Assembly (NCBI GenBank): GCA_963677935.2
Contig: CAXXEH010000003.1
Coordinates: 5,394,001-5,458,000 of the forward strand
Reading direction: 5' to 3'
From: JAAFHB01 sp963677935
GTDB taxonomy: Bacteria > Bacteroidota > Bacteroidia > Bacteroidales > Prolixibacteraceae
Length of the DNA stretch: 64,000 bases
Shown in pieces: positions 54,034 through 63,902 of this stretch. Numbering within the stretch: position 1 is the first letter of the stretch; each line of letters opens with the position of its first letter. Under the pieces are notes generated by a model. The model saw only the letters and a program-made list of their open reading frames with translations, did no database searches and was not told where the DNA came from. Made by a program: the position numbers and the translations under genes.

Positions 54034-54426
54034 TCATACTTTCAGTGTTTTCACCTCCCTGTCGAAGTCACTCTCATAAGTCTGGTCTTGAATTACCCTG
54101 AATTTTTCGTATTCTGTGCCAGCTTTTATTTTAGCCTCAAGCATAGTTACTTTTCCTTTATCTTTTAAACGGTAAAATTCAACTGATCTTTCAACATTGC
54201 GTTTGCCTTCCTTCTGAACTATTTCCAAAAAGGAAACAGTTGCCTCTCTGTTTAACTCACCTGTTTCGTAAATATTTTTCAAATGCTTGTTAATTGCCGG
54301 AACATTAACGCCAAATAGTTCATCCATTGCTTTTTGCGTTAGCCAGAATGTGCCGTTTTGAAAATAAACAGAGATATTTACTTTTTTATCTGCGGTATTA
54401 AACAGCAATAAATCACGTGCCTGCAT
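54034..54426 (-). pseudogene. RhuM-family gene with internal deletion
   Basis: 131 codons from the ATG at 54426. The N-terminal part (YFQNGTFWLTQKAMDELFGV, then KHLKNIYETGELNREATVSF and RNVERSVEFYRL) and the C-terminal part (KAGTEYEKFRVIQDQTYESD) both match RhuM-type proteins, which are about 330 residues. The middle is missing, with the frame kept. RhuM-like genes often sit within type I restriction loci in Bacteroidota. The function of RhuM is unclear. Confidence 0.6.
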
Positions 54427-54445
54427 ATTCCTTTTCTTTTTTATT

Positions 54446-54664
54446 TCATCCAATACAACTCAAAAAAATCTTATTAGCAGTTTCCAATTCGTAAAAGCTA
54501 CGTTCTGCCTTGTCATCAATCCGCATCAGGTGAAGGTAGTGCGTCCAGCTTAAGCTTTGCGAAATCTGTGATTTCGTTTTCACCATAATGAAATTCACCT
54601 GATGCAAAACACCCTGCCGCACTAGCCGCAGCAACTGCCTTATCTCTTTTGAAAATGGATGATC
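54446..54664 (-). pseudogene. DUF1016 (YhcG-like) N-terminal fragment
   Basis: The open frame without a credible start reads HPFSKEIRQLLRLVRQG then SQSLSWTHYLHLMRIDDKAE and RSFYELETANK before stopping. LSWTHYLHLMRIDD is the DUF1016 N-terminal signature; whole proteins are about 350 residues with a C-terminal PDDEXK nuclease. Only this fragment remains, beside the RhuM remnant. Confidence 0.55.
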
Positions 54665-55196
54665 TATAGGAATTTAAGGTTAGTGTTTTCGTTGTCCAGG
54701 ATCATATTTTTGCAGGTATATTTCTGGTTTTAAATTAAGTCCCGAAAGGTAAGAAATATTGGTCTGAATTTCCTACAAAAATTGGATGATAATCATCCTT
54801 CACTCCGCTTCGAATTAAAAGTCTTACCTTTTGATCTTCTATTCTTTCTGTTCTGAACTGCAATAATTAGCATCTGAGCCTGGGGATTTCTGAATATGGT
54901 GGTCAATTTGCCGTTAAAAGCTTTGGATTTAAAGTTCTATGCAGCAATTATTCTTAAAATAGCTCCGGGAATACAGATCGGAGGACCACCTACAGATTCA
55001 AAAATGGACCGGTTGAATCAAAAGTGCCAAAAAATTACCGCCCGGAAGATTAACTTTTGTGTTCAGTTCAGAAAATTGCTCCCTTTTAGGAGAAATCATT
55101 TCGTCCATTTCAGAATCCTGGAAGATATTTGCTGAAATTTAGAAGCAATCATGGGCGATACCTTCCATTTGAACACGGTCTTTAAAGGTCCAAAAT
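54665..55196. other. Non-coding stretch, nothing recognised
   Basis: 532 bp without a supported gene. Short frames exist (the longest 79 codons, plus strand, 54896-55135) but have no family features or composition like the neighbouring genes. Probably more decayed DNA. Confidence 0.5.
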
Positions 55197-55247
55197 AAAA
55201 ATTGCCCTTACAGCACCTAATTGATTATTGCTGTAAGGGCAATTTTT
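55197..55247. terminator. Intrinsic terminator, perfect 19-bp stem
   Basis: AAAAATTGCCCTTACAGCA (55197-55215) and its exact inverted copy (55229-55247) frame a 13-base loop. A- and T-tracts flank it, so it works in both directions. It lies 18 bp after the stop of the minus-strand gene at 55265. Confidence 0.8.
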
Positions 55248-55264
55248 GTTGGAAACAGGCCATT

Positions 55265-55690
55265 TTAATTGATTTTGGCCGAAGGCGCCGGCACAACCGG
55301 TCCTCGTCCCGGGTAACGCGATTGTAAATCTGCATAAATGGTTTTCATACCGGGCTCGCCTGCTTTTGCTGCCCCTTTAAGTGCATTATAAAAAACCAGG
55401 GCTGCACTGTAGGTTTCACTTCCCGTTAACAATGTGGTGTCATCGAGTTTCTCAACCATTTGCTGTAACGGGTTAAGCACTCTTTTTAGATTGTTAAAGC
55501 CATTGGTATCCTTTTCGAATTCAGCCATATCCATGAAATTAGGGACTACTTTTGGATTCTGTTTGGCATACTCCAACGCTTTGGTTACGAATGCAAAAGA
55601 TTTATCACCCATTTTGGGGAGTGTACGCCGATCATCGGCAGTGAGGTTAAACAATTCAGGAAGATTTTCATCAATTATTCCAATCTCCTT
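55265..55690 (-). pseudogene. Conserved Bacteroidota protein, 5' end missing
   Basis: The frame runs without an ATG start: IDYLNKEIGIIDENLPELFN then LTADDRRTLPKMGDKSFAFV, and ends PGRGPVVPAPSAKIN. I recall a family of about 150-180 residues with LTPEERRxxPKMGDK and a lysine/alanine-rich C-terminus, function unknown. The normal first 15-30 residues are absent, and an IS-end-like sequence lies 67 bp upstream at 55757-55770. Translation from an internal TTG (55654) would give 129 residues. Whether it is expressed is unclear. Confidence 0.5.
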
Positions 55691-55756
55691 ATTTAAATAG
55701 TCAATAGAATGGTGTCAATAGCAGATAAACGAAGTATTGCGAAGAACCTTTATTTT

Positions 55757-55770
55757 TTCCCCGGACAATA
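55757..55770. repeat. Second copy of TTCCCCGGACAATA
   Basis: Identical to the right arm of the inverted repeat at 19459-19510. GAAGAACC (55741-55748) beside it also recurs there in inverse (GGTTCTTC, 19492-19499). Probably the end of a lost insertion sequence. Confidence 0.5.
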
Positions 55771-55791
55771 GTGATTCTTTTTAATTTATTG

Positions 55792-57429
55792 TCAGGAGAA
55801 TCTGGCCCGTAGCGCAACCTTATTCACTTTCCCTACACTGGTTTTATCTATTTTTTCTATTCTTTGGACTTTTAATGTAATCGCTTCGCGCGGTAACACC
55901 CCGGAATCGACACTTGCTTTAACTACCTGAATGATCTCCCTGTCATCAAAACTGATATCTTCCCTGACAACTATTATCGCCAATGGTATTTCTCCCCAGG
56001 TTACATCTGAAAATCCAATTACGGCAACCTCTGAAATGCCTTCGTGTTTTGCAATTACATCCTCTATTTCCAGCGAACTAAGCCATTCTCCGCCAACCTT
56101 AATCACATCCTTGGTCCGGTCAGTGATCCTTATACTCCCATTTTGATTGACACAGGCTACATCGTTGGTATGCATCCATCCACCTTCCCACAGCTTTTCG
56201 GAATGAACGTGATCTTTTAAGTAGCCTTGGGTTAAATATGGGGAACGGACAACGATTTCTCCCGAGGTTTTATCATCATTTGGCACATCGTTTCCTTGTG
56301 GATCAACTACCCGCATTTGGGCCAGTCCGATTGGAATACCTGTTCGGCAACGGATATCAGCCTGCTCTTCAATCGAAAGATTCAACTCTTCTTCGGTTAA
56401 TTGAGAGAGGGATAAGACAGGACAAGTCTCCGACATTCCATAACCACCAAAAACATCGATCCCTCTTTTTAAAGCCTCAATAGCAAGAGCCCGGGGCAAC
56501 GCGGCTCCACCAATAATGCAGGTCCAGCGCGCGAAATCACAATCGATGGAGGCAGGATCTTTTAAAAGCATATTTAATATGGTTGGAACACAATGGCTGA
56601 AGGTCACCTTATGTGTTTCGAGGAGTTTTAAAAGCATTGCCGGAACATATTTCCCGGGATACACCTGTTTAATACCTAAATAAGTTGCTATATAAGGAAT
56701 TCCCCATGCGTGTACATGGAACATTGGGGTGAGCGGCATATAGACGGATTCGCGGTGAAGTCGCCCCTGAACTTTGGTGGATGTCAGTGCTACCGTTGTG
56801 GAAAGCGTATGAAGTACCAATTGCCGGTGTGAAAAATATACACCTTTGGGTAGTCCTGTTGTTCCTGTGGTATAAAATGTTGTTGCCCGCGTGTTTTCGT
56901 CAAATTCTGGAAAATCAAATTCAGGAGATGCCTGGGAAAGCATTTTTTCATATTCCCCCTCAAATTCGAAATGATTTTTAACAACTTCACCACCCTCATC
57001 TATCAGTATGAATTTTCTCCCCTCAGCAATCCGCCCCTTGATCCCTTCCAGTAAAGGGAGAAATTCAGCATGACAAATAATCACATCATCCTCTGCATGT
57101 TCTATTGTGTATACCATTTGTTCCTGCGAAAGGCGCACGTTAATGGTATGAAGAACAGCCCCCATCATCGGAATGGCATAATATGCTTCCAGATACCGGT
57201 TAGAATCATAGTCCAATACAGCAACGGTACTCCCCTGTGTCACTCCGATCGAAGATAAAACGTTGGCCAGCCGGTGCACCCTTTCCTGCCAGGTTTTATA
57301 GGTTAAGGTAAGCTGATCGCGGTAAACGATCTCCTGATCAGGATTATTCGATAAGGGAGACAAAAATAACTGTTTAATTAGTAATGGGTATTCATATGCT
57401 GATTTTGTTTTTTCGATCAAATTGCTCAT
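55792..57429 (-). CDS. Fatty acyl-CoA synthetase (AMP-forming, AlkK-like)
   Basis: 545 residues of the ANL superfamily. YTTGTTGLPKG at 186-196 is the ATP-binding motif, GGYGMSETCPV the A5 motif, and GGWMHTNDVA plus ITDRTKDVIKVGGEW the hinge region; the catalytic lysine is in KTSVGKVNK near the end. The sequence is closest in memory to medium/long-chain fatty acid CoA ligases. It activates fatty acids for beta-oxidation or lipid turnover. It is a single gene, divergent from the potassium block. Chain length preference is unknown. Confidence 0.87.
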   Translation of the reverse strand: MSNLIEKTKSAYEYPLLIKQLFLSPLSNNPDQEIVYRDQLTLTYKTWQERVHRLANVLSSIGVTQGSTVAVLDYDSNRYLEAYYAIPMMGAVLHTINVRLSQEQMVYTIEHAEDDVIICHAEFLPLLEGIKGRIAEGRKFILIDEGGEVVKNHFEFEGEYEKMLSQASPEFDFPEFDENTRATTFYTTGTTGLPKGVYFSHRQLVLHTLSTTVALTSTKVQGRLHRESVYMPLTPMFHVHAWGIPYIATYLGIKQVYPGKYVPAMLLKLLETHKVTFSHCVPTILNMLLKDPASIDCDFARWTCIIGGAALPRALAIEALKRGIDVFGGYGMSETCPVLSLSQLTEEELNLSIEEQADIRCRTGIPIGLAQMRVVDPQGNDVPNDDKTSGEIVVRSPYLTQGYLKDHVHSEKLWEGGWMHTNDVACVNQNGSIRITDRTKDVIKVGGEWLSSLEIEDVIAKHEGISEVAVIGFSDVTWGEIPLAIIVVREDISFDDREIIQVVKASVDSGVLPREAITLKVQRIEKIDKTSVGKVNKVALRARFS

Positions 57430-57717
57430 GGTATATAAAGTTTAATTGGATGCTAATACAGTAATTAGTCATCTGAATTGGTAAACAAACAGAAAAGTTT
57501 TAGGTGAAGATTTAACCGGATGCAAAGAAGTAAATTTTTATTGAGTGATACAATCTACCTGTATAAGAATAACACATAAAAGGTAATTAACCTGATTATT
57601 TATAAAATCTTTATACTATATCTCTGAATATTGATAATCCCCTTATAAAATCGTGAGTTCCTTTACCAGTCAGATTAAAGTTTTAAACAGATTACAAATT
57701 CTTAATTATGCAAATTC

Positions 57718-59730
57718 ATGGTTGATAACATAGACGGATCGATATTGGCTGGAAAATTAAAGAATATTTTCATAGGTAAAGCCAAGACCCTTCAGGATAA
57801 TTCGATATTTCACAAACTTTCACTAGTTGCCTTTTTTGCCTGGATCGGCCTTGGGGCTGACGGTATCTCATCCTCGTGTTATGGGCCGGAAGAAGCATTC
57901 CGAAACCTGGCAGGTCATCCTATGCTGGCAATCTTTGTTGCACTGGGAACTGTTTTTACCATTTTTATCATCAGCTCAAGCTACAGTCAGATTATCAAAC
58001 TTTTTCCCAATGGTGGCGGGGGATATCTGGTTGGGAGTAAACTCTTATCCCCAACAGTCGGTATGATATCGGGTTGTGCCCTTATCATAGATTATGTGCT
58101 TACAATTACTATTTCAGTTTCAAGTGGTTCGGATGCCCTTTTCAGTTTTTTGCCTGAGCATATGCATGTCTATAAATTGGCAGTTGCTATCGCGGGAGTT
58201 TTTCTCCTAATTTTATTGAATCTACGGGGAGTCAAGGAATCTGTTGTATCGCTTACTCCAATATTTGTTGTGTTTATCATCATGCATGTATTTGTAATAA
58301 TTTACGCGATAGTTCTTAAAGCAGGAAATTTTGAAATGGTATTTCAGGAAACCACCAGCCAGGTACATTCATCGGTTTTGGAGGTAGGCAGATTAGGAAC
58401 TTTGTTTTTAATTTTGAAAGCCTATAGTATGGGGGCCGGAACCTTTACAGGAATTGAAGCAGTGAGTAACGGGATGCCTATACTTCGCGAACCCAGGGTG
58501 AAAACTGCCCGAAGAACAATGGTGTTAATGGCCATTTCATTGTCATTTCTTGTATTGGGTTTAATGATTGCTTATGCATTATATAATGTTCAGATCAGTC
58601 CGACAAAAACCCTGAATGCAGTTTTGTTCGATAGTGTCACATCCGATTGGGCCCCTTTCTGGTCTAAAAGTTTTATCGGCATTACCCTTATTTCGGAAGC
58701 TGCATTGTTATTTGTTGCAGCACAGACCGGATTTATCGATGGACCGCGGATTATGGCGAACATGGCGCTGGACCGTTGGTTTCCAAAGAAATATGCTTCT
58801 TTGAGTGACCGATTGGTGACCATGAATGGTGTGCTTATCATGGGTATTTCAGCCATCATTCTTATGGCCATTTCGAGAGGCTCGGTCGCCTTTATGATCG
58901 TCCTTTACAGTATCAATGTTTTTATCACCTTTTCGATTTCTCAACTCGGTATGGTTCGGCACTGGTGGACTGAAAGGGTCCGGCTGAATCATTGGCGAAG
59001 AAAACTGACCGTAAACGGGATCGGCTTTATTTTAACCTCTTTTATCCTCGTTTCAGTAACAATTATCAAATTTATGGAGGGTGGCTGGATAACGCTGGTT
59101 ATTACCGGTTTGTTTATTATTCTTGCCATTAGAATAAAACGTCACTATTTTAAAACAACGGTCCGGTTTATGAAAGTGCGCCAAAAAGCGATTTCTGATC
59201 TTCATGCCGCCCTTGATCAGGTGCCATTACTGGACCAACATAAAGTTCCTGCTACTGTACAATTCAATCCCAATGCAAAAACGGCAATTATATTAGTGAA
59301 GGGATTCGGCGGAACAGGATTACACACTTTTTTAAGGATCAATGAGAGTTTTAAGGGAATTTATCAGAATTTCATCTTCATTAGGATAGGCATCGTAAAC
59401 TCCAAAATCTATAGAGGTTCAGACGAATTGGATCATTTCAAGGATTCGGTCAGGGAAGATGGACGCAAATATGTAAATATTGCCAATCAATTCGGTTTTT
59501 ACGGCAAAAGCATCTGGACCATCGGGACCGATCCTGTGGAAGAGGTCTATAAAATGGTAAAGAAAATTATGCCATTGCTCCCAAATCCGACCTTTTTTGG
59601 AGGCCAGATGGTCTTTTCAAAGACATTTGTCATGTCACAATTACTTCACAACCATACCATCTTCTCTATTCAGAAAAGGTTCTTTAAATTTGGAATACCG
59701 ATTGTGATATTCCCCATTAAAGTCGATTAA
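57718..59730 (+). CDS. KimA-like APC-superfamily potassium transporter
   Basis: 670 residues: about 12 membrane helices to residue 465, then a soluble C-terminal domain. GLGADGISSSCYGPEEAF near residue 42 and FPNGGGGYLVGSKLL are the motifs of KimA (B. subtilis YdaO), a high-affinity K+ importer. The C-terminal domain (TAIILVKGFGGTGLHT) is also as in KimA. The kdpFABC genes follow 235 bp downstream on the same strand, which supports potassium as substrate. In Bacillus KimA is controlled by c-di-AMP; no riboswitch is visible in the 288 bp upstream here. Confidence 0.82.
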   Translation: MVDNIDGSILAGKLKNIFIGKAKTLQDNSIFHKLSLVAFFAWIGLGADGISSSCYGPEEAFRNLAGHPMLAIFVALGTVFTIFIISSSYSQIIKLFPNGGGGYLVGSKLLSPTVGMISGCALIIDYVLTITISVSSGSDALFSFLPEHMHVYKLAVAIAGVFLLILLNLRGVKESVVSLTPIFVVFIIMHVFVIIYAIVLKAGNFEMVFQETTSQVHSSVLEVGRLGTLFLILKAYSMGAGTFTGIEAVSNGMPILREPRVKTARRTMVLMAISLSFLVLGLMIAYALYNVQISPTKTLNAVLFDSVTSDWAPFWSKSFIGITLISEAALLFVAAQTGFIDGPRIMANMALDRWFPKKYASLSDRLVTMNGVLIMGISAIILMAISRGSVAFMIVLYSINVFITFSISQLGMVRHWWTERVRLNHWRRKLTVNGIGFILTSFILVSVTIIKFMEGGWITLVITGLFIILAIRIKRHYFKTTVRFMKVRQKAISDLHAALDQVPLLDQHKVPATVQFNPNAKTAIILVKGFGGTGLHTFLRINESFKGIYQNFIFIRIGIVNSKIYRGSDELDHFKDSVREDGRKYVNIANQFGFYGKSIWTIGTDPVEEVYKMVKKIMPLLPNPTFFGGQMVFSKTFVMSQLLHNHTIFSIQKRFFKFGIPIVIFPIKVD

Positions 59731-59768
59731 GTTTATATTGTTTTTATCTGAATGGATAGAGTTATTTT

Positions 59769-59800
59769 AAAGGTTGGTGTAATTGAGCACTGACCTTTTT
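59769..59800 (+). terminator. Terminator after the KimA-like gene
   Basis: AAAGGTTGGTG (59769-59779) pairs with CACTGACCTTT (59788-59798), two G-T pairs, 8-base loop, followed by T bases. It separates this gene from the kdp genes. Confidence 0.6.
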
Positions 59801-59934
59801 ATATTCAATACAGATTAATCATCATGATCTCTTTACTAGGATTAATCTTTCATGTCAAAATTGAAGCCTCTATTCTTTATAAAATATTTATAGACAACCG
59901 AATAATCCTTATAAAACCCATATTCTTCCCGATA

Positions 59935-59942
59935 TATATTTG
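59935..59942 (+). promoter_or_regulatory. Bacteroidota -7 box before kdpF (TATATTTG)
   Basis: TAnnTTTG match 24 bp before the kdpF start and after the preceding terminator, consistent with a separate kdp transcript. No clear -33 box, which would fit an activator-dependent promoter (KdpE elsewhere); that last point is inference. Confidence 0.45.
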
Positions 59943-59965
59943 TTCTGTAATTAAATTATCAGAAA

Positions 59966-60103
59966 ATGAATGCAATAATTCTTTTAGTAGCAACCAAAAC
60001 GCTGGAATCAGGAAATCCCTCAGGATATTTATTTGGCGGTTTTATTGCACTTTTAATCCTGGTATACCTTATTTATTCACTGATTAAACCAGAAAAATTT
60101 TAA
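59966..60103 (+). CDS. kdpF: KdpF, small subunit of the potassium ATPase
   Basis: A 45-codon gene, ATG at 59966, stop at 60101-60103, two bases before the kdpA start. One membrane helix (FGGFIALLILVYLIYSLI) followed by KPEKF is KdpF-like in position, size and motif. KdpF stabilises the KdpABC complex in the inner membrane. It begins with MNAIILLVATKT, somewhat longer than the 29-residue E. coli protein. Confidence 0.85.
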   Translation: MNAIILLVATKTLESGNPSGYLFGGFIALLILVYLIYSLIKPEKF

Positions 60104-60105
60104 AG

Positions 60106-61797
60106 ATGACAACACAGGATATGATTCAGGTATTTCTGTTTTTTGCAGTATTAATTGGGCTTACTCCTATTTTGGGCAATTATATGTACCAGGTTTTCAT
60201 TGGGGGGAAACAATTTATGAAGCCTGTTCTCGGCTGGCTTGAAAATCTGACCTATAAATTCTCAGGAATAGATTATGAAGAGGAAACAAACTGGAAATCC
60301 TATACTTTATGTTTGCTGCTATTTAATTTTGTCGGGTTTGTTTTTGTTTTTCTGATTCAACTCTGTCAAGCACAATTACCACTAAATCCAGCAAGGTTGC
60401 CAAATGTTTCGTGGCATTTAGCCTTTAACACTGCGGTCAGTTTTATGACAAATACGAACTGGCAATCGTACACAGGTGAAACAACACTTAGTTATTTTGT
60501 CCAAATGATCGGTCTCACGGTTCAGAATTTTGTAAGCGCAGCAACTGGTATAACGGTTTTATTGGCACTTATCAGGGGGCTTGCCCGAAAAACCACCGAT
60601 AAATTGGGCAATTTCTGGACGGATCTGACACGTTCAACCATTTATGTGCTTCTCCCTCTTTCAATCCTTTTTGCTATTGTTCTTGTTGGTCAGGGGGTGG
60701 TACAGAACTTTAAAACTTATGATACGGTTCATACGCTACAGGGTACAACGCAGGTAATCCCAATGGGGCCAGCTGCTTCTCAGATTGCAATCAAACAACT
60801 GGGTACCAATGGAGGTGGATTTTTTAATGCCAACAGCGCCCATCCCTTTGAAAACCCTACTCCTTTCAGCAACTTCCTGGAAATGCTGGCCTTATTGCTT
60901 ATTCCTGCAGCTTTGACCTATACCTATGGTAAAATGGTTGGATCCACACGGCAGGGCTGGACCATCTTTAAAGCAATGTTGATTTTGCTGGTAATTGGGT
61001 TAACAATTTCACTTTATGCAGAATATTCAACCAATCCTGTTTTTGGAAATCTGCATTTGATGGAAGGAAAAGAGACCCGGTTTGGAATTACCAATAGCGT
61101 TTTGTGGGCAGTCTCTACCTCAGCCGCTTCAAATGGTTCGGTAATTGCAATGCATGATAGCTTGTCTCCATTAGCAGGAATGGTCTCAATGATCAACATT
61201 ATGCTGGGAGAGATCATTTTCGGAGGAGTCGGTTCCGGCTTATATGGAATGGTTATATTTATAATTATTACTGTATTTATTGCCGGTCTTATGGTGGGGC
61301 GTACCCCTGAATATCTGGGAAAGAAGATTCAGAAATTTGAAGTTCAGATGGCTATCATCGCTGTTCTTGCTCCCAATGTCGTCATCCTTTTATTCGCAGC
61401 ATGTGCTTCGGTAACTTCCCAGGGTCTTGCGGGTCTTAACAATGCAGGACCTCATGGTCTATCCGAGATCATTTATGCTTACGCATCAGCTGCCGGGAAT
61501 AATGGAAGTGCCTTTGCCGGATTAAATGCAAATACTCTATTTTACAATTTAACGATTGGAATTGGCATGCTCATTGGTAGGTTTGGAATTATTATACCTG
61601 TTATGGCCATTGCTGGTAGTATGGCCATAAAGAAAATTACTCCGTCATCGGCTGGTACTTTTCTTACTGACAATTGGTTGTTTATGGGTTTACTAATCGT
61701 GGTAATTCTCATTGTCGGAGGATTAACCCATTTCCCTGCCTTATCGCTCGGCCCCATTGTTGAACATTTACTAATGAATAGTGGCATCACCTTTTAA
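60106..61797 (+). CDS. kdpA: KdpA, potassium-binding subunit
   Basis: 563 residues, about ten membrane helices. The four selectivity-filter segments are recognisable: TNTNWQSYTGE, GTNGGGFFNANSAHPFENP, STSAASNGSV and AAGNNGSAFAGL. It forms the K+ channel-like part of the KdpFABC pump. It follows kdpF by 2 bp and precedes kdpB by 16 bp. Full length. Confidence 0.96.
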   Translation: MTTQDMIQVFLFFAVLIGLTPILGNYMYQVFIGGKQFMKPVLGWLENLTYKFSGIDYEEETNWKSYTLCLLLFNFVGFVFVFLIQLCQAQLPLNPARLPNVSWHLAFNTAVSFMTNTNWQSYTGETTLSYFVQMIGLTVQNFVSAATGITVLLALIRGLARKTTDKLGNFWTDLTRSTIYVLLPLSILFAIVLVGQGVVQNFKTYDTVHTLQGTTQVIPMGPAASQIAIKQLGTNGGGFFNANSAHPFENPTPFSNFLEMLALLLIPAALTYTYGKMVGSTRQGWTIFKAMLILLVIGLTISLYAEYSTNPVFGNLHLMEGKETRFGITNSVLWAVSTSAASNGSVIAMHDSLSPLAGMVSMINIMLGEIIFGGVGSGLYGMVIFIIITVFIAGLMVGRTPEYLGKKIQKFEVQMAIIAVLAPNVVILLFAACASVTSQGLAGLNNAGPHGLSEIIYAYASAAGNNGSAFAGLNANTLFYNLTIGIGMLIGRFGIIIPVMAIAGSMAIKKITPSSAGTFLTDNWLFMGLLIVVILIVGGLTHFPALSLGPIVEHLLMNSGITF

Positions 61798-61813
61798 TTC
61801 TTTGATAAATAAA

Positions 61814-63892
61814 ATGAGTACAAAACAAAATATTAGTCTGTTTAACCGCAAGTTGGCCTTACAGGCAGTAAAAGACAGTTTCTTAAAGTTAAACCCAGCT
61901 TTACTCATCAAAAACCCAGTCATCTTCATTGTAGCGATTGGTTCATTACTGACGACCGTGATTGTATTTATTGGGTTTCTCCATGGAGAATTCTCATCAT
62001 TCAACCTGAATATAGCAATATGGTTGTGGTTTACCGTGTTGTTTGCCAATTTCTCGGAAGCCATCGCCGAAGGGAGAGGGAAAGCCCAGGCTGACAGCTT
62101 GCGTAAAAAACGCACACAAACTATCGCCCGAAAGATGACTGGTAAACAAGAGGTTTCTATTAATGCCACAGAACTTAAAAGGGGAGATGTTGTTGTTTGC
62201 GAAGCCGGAAATGTTATTCCATCAGATGGAGAAGTGATTGAAGGGATAGCCAGTGTTGACGAATCGGCCATTACGGGCGAATCGGCTCCGGTAATTCGCG
62301 AAAGCGGGGGTGACCGGTCTGCAGTGACCGGCGGCACCAAGGTGATCAGCGACAAGATCTTTATCCGTATTACTTCAGAGCCTGGCAACACGTTTATCGA
62401 TCGGATGATCGCGCTGGTAGAAGGGGCAAAACGACAAAAAACACCCAATGAAATTGCGCTGTCAATTTTAATATCGGGTTTAACCATTGTCTTTTTACTT
62501 GCTGTGGCTACACTTCCTGCATTTTTCAGTTACTCCCTTTCTGCGTCAGGGCTGCCAGAATCACAGAATCTAACGCTACCGGTATTGATAGCCTTACTTG
62601 TATGCCTGATACCAACAACGATCGGAGGCTTATTGAGTGCTATCGGAATCAGCGGGATGGACCGGCTTTTACAACGAAATGTGATTGCAACCAGTGGTCG
62701 TGCCATTGAAGCAGCAGGGGATGTTGATGTGCTTCTACTTGATAAGACTGGGACCATCACATTGGGCAATCGCATGGCAACAAATTTTATTCCGGCAGAA
62801 AGGGTAACAATAGAAGAACTTGCAGCTGCGGCACAATTCTCATCGCTGTCGGACGAAACGCCTGAAGGGCGCTCAATTGTCGTTCTGGCCAAGGAAAAAT
62901 TCAATATCAGAGGGCGTGAAGTTCATCAACTTAATCCTACATTTATCCCCTTCACCGCGCAATCCAAAATGAGTGGCGTTGATTATGAAACAGCAGAAGG
63001 CATAATTCATCAAATCCGAAAAGGTTCTTCTGAAGCAATCAGGACATTTATACATGGTAACAACGGATTTTATACCCAAAAAACGGATGATATTGTATCT
63101 GAACTTGCACGACAGGGGGCAACGCCTTTGGTTGTGGCAGAGGATAGCAGGGTGTTAGGTGTTGTCCATCTCAAAGATATTGTCAAAGGTGGGATTAAAC
63201 AGCGGTTTGCCGAACTTCGGAAGATGGGGATTAAAACGGTAATGATTACCGGGGATAATCACCTCACTGCAGCTGCCATTGCGGCTGAAGCCGGAGTTGA
63301 TGATTTTATGGCTGAGGCAACCCCTGAAGATAAATTGCGGCGCATCCGTCAAGAACAGGCTAACGGCCATTTGGTGGGTATGATCGGGGATGGTACAAAC
63401 GATGCCCCTGCACTCGCACAGGCAGACATTGGTATCGCCATGAACACAGGAACCCAGGCAGCGCGTGAAGCCGGAAATATGGTAGATCTGGACAGCAATC
63501 CAACCAAGCTGATCGAAGTCGTCGAGGTTGGCAAACAATTACTAATGACCCGGGGAGCCCTCACCACGTTCAGTATTGCCAACGATGTGGCCAAATATTT
63601 TGCAATCATTCCTGCAATTGCAGTTTCGCTCTATGCGGGTAAAGACGGAATTGGTCCCCTTTCAGCATTAAATGTGATGAACCTGGGGTCGCCCCATAGT
63701 GCCATTTTGAGTGCGGTAATATTCAACGCCTTAATAATTGTAATGCTAATTCCCCTGGCTTTAAAAGGGGTCGTTTATAAACCCGTTTCTGCCAATGTTG
63801 CATTGACCAGAAATCTGGTTATCTATGGATTTGGAGGGATTATCGCCCCCTTTATCGGGATTAAACTTATTGATATTCTAATTAATATGTAA
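61814..63892 (+). CDS. kdpB: KdpB, P-type ATPase subunit
   Basis: 692 residues from the ATG at 61814 (MSTKQNISLFN). TGES at 154-157 is the actuator motif, D310 in LLLDKTGTITLGN is the phosphorylated aspartate, and MIGDGTNDAPALAQADIG holds the hinge. It hydrolyses ATP to drive K+ uptake through KdpA. A GTG 33 bp upstream would overlap kdpA and is not preferred. Confidence 0.96.
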   Translation: MSTKQNISLFNRKLALQAVKDSFLKLNPALLIKNPVIFIVAIGSLLTTVIVFIGFLHGEFSSFNLNIAIWLWFTVLFANFSEAIAEGRGKAQADSLRKKRTQTIARKMTGKQEVSINATELKRGDVVVCEAGNVIPSDGEVIEGIASVDESAITGESAPVIRESGGDRSAVTGGTKVISDKIFIRITSEPGNTFIDRMIALVEGAKRQKTPNEIALSILISGLTIVFLLAVATLPAFFSYSLSASGLPESQNLTLPVLIALLVCLIPTTIGGLLSAIGISGMDRLLQRNVIATSGRAIEAAGDVDVLLLDKTGTITLGNRMATNFIPAERVTIEELAAAAQFSSLSDETPEGRSIVVLAKEKFNIRGREVHQLNPTFIPFTAQSKMSGVDYETAEGIIHQIRKGSSEAIRTFIHGNNGFYTQKTDDIVSELARQGATPLVVAEDSRVLGVVHLKDIVKGGIKQRFAELRKMGIKTVMITGDNHLTAAAIAAEAGVDDFMAEATPEDKLRRIRQEQANGHLVGMIGDGTNDAPALAQADIGIAMNTGTQAAREAGNMVDLDSNPTKLIEVVEVGKQLLMTRGALTTFSIANDVAKYFAIIPAIAVSLYAGKDGIGPLSALNVMNLGSPHSAILSAVIFNALIIVMLIPLALKGVVYKPVSANVALTRNLVIYGFGGIIAPFIGIKLIDILINM

Positions 63893-63902
63893 ATCTGCAA
63901 AA

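Noticed and set aside
54896..55135. 79-codon plus-strand frame in the decayed stretch
   Set aside because: No family features, no promoter or ribosome site, and surrounded by broken genes.
57430..57717. c-di-AMP riboswitch upstream of the KimA-like gene
   Set aside because: Expected by analogy with Bacillus, but no ydaO-type motif or strong hairpin set is visible in the AT-rich leader.
59824..60087. Plus-strand frame of 87 codons overlapping kdpF
   Set aside because: Its translation overlaps the kdpF helix in another frame and has no family features; the 45-codon kdpF frame fits in position, size and motif.
61771..62487. Minus-strand open frame of 238 codons opposite kdpB
   Set aside because: Shadow of a highly conserved gene; composition is an artefact of kdpB codon usage.
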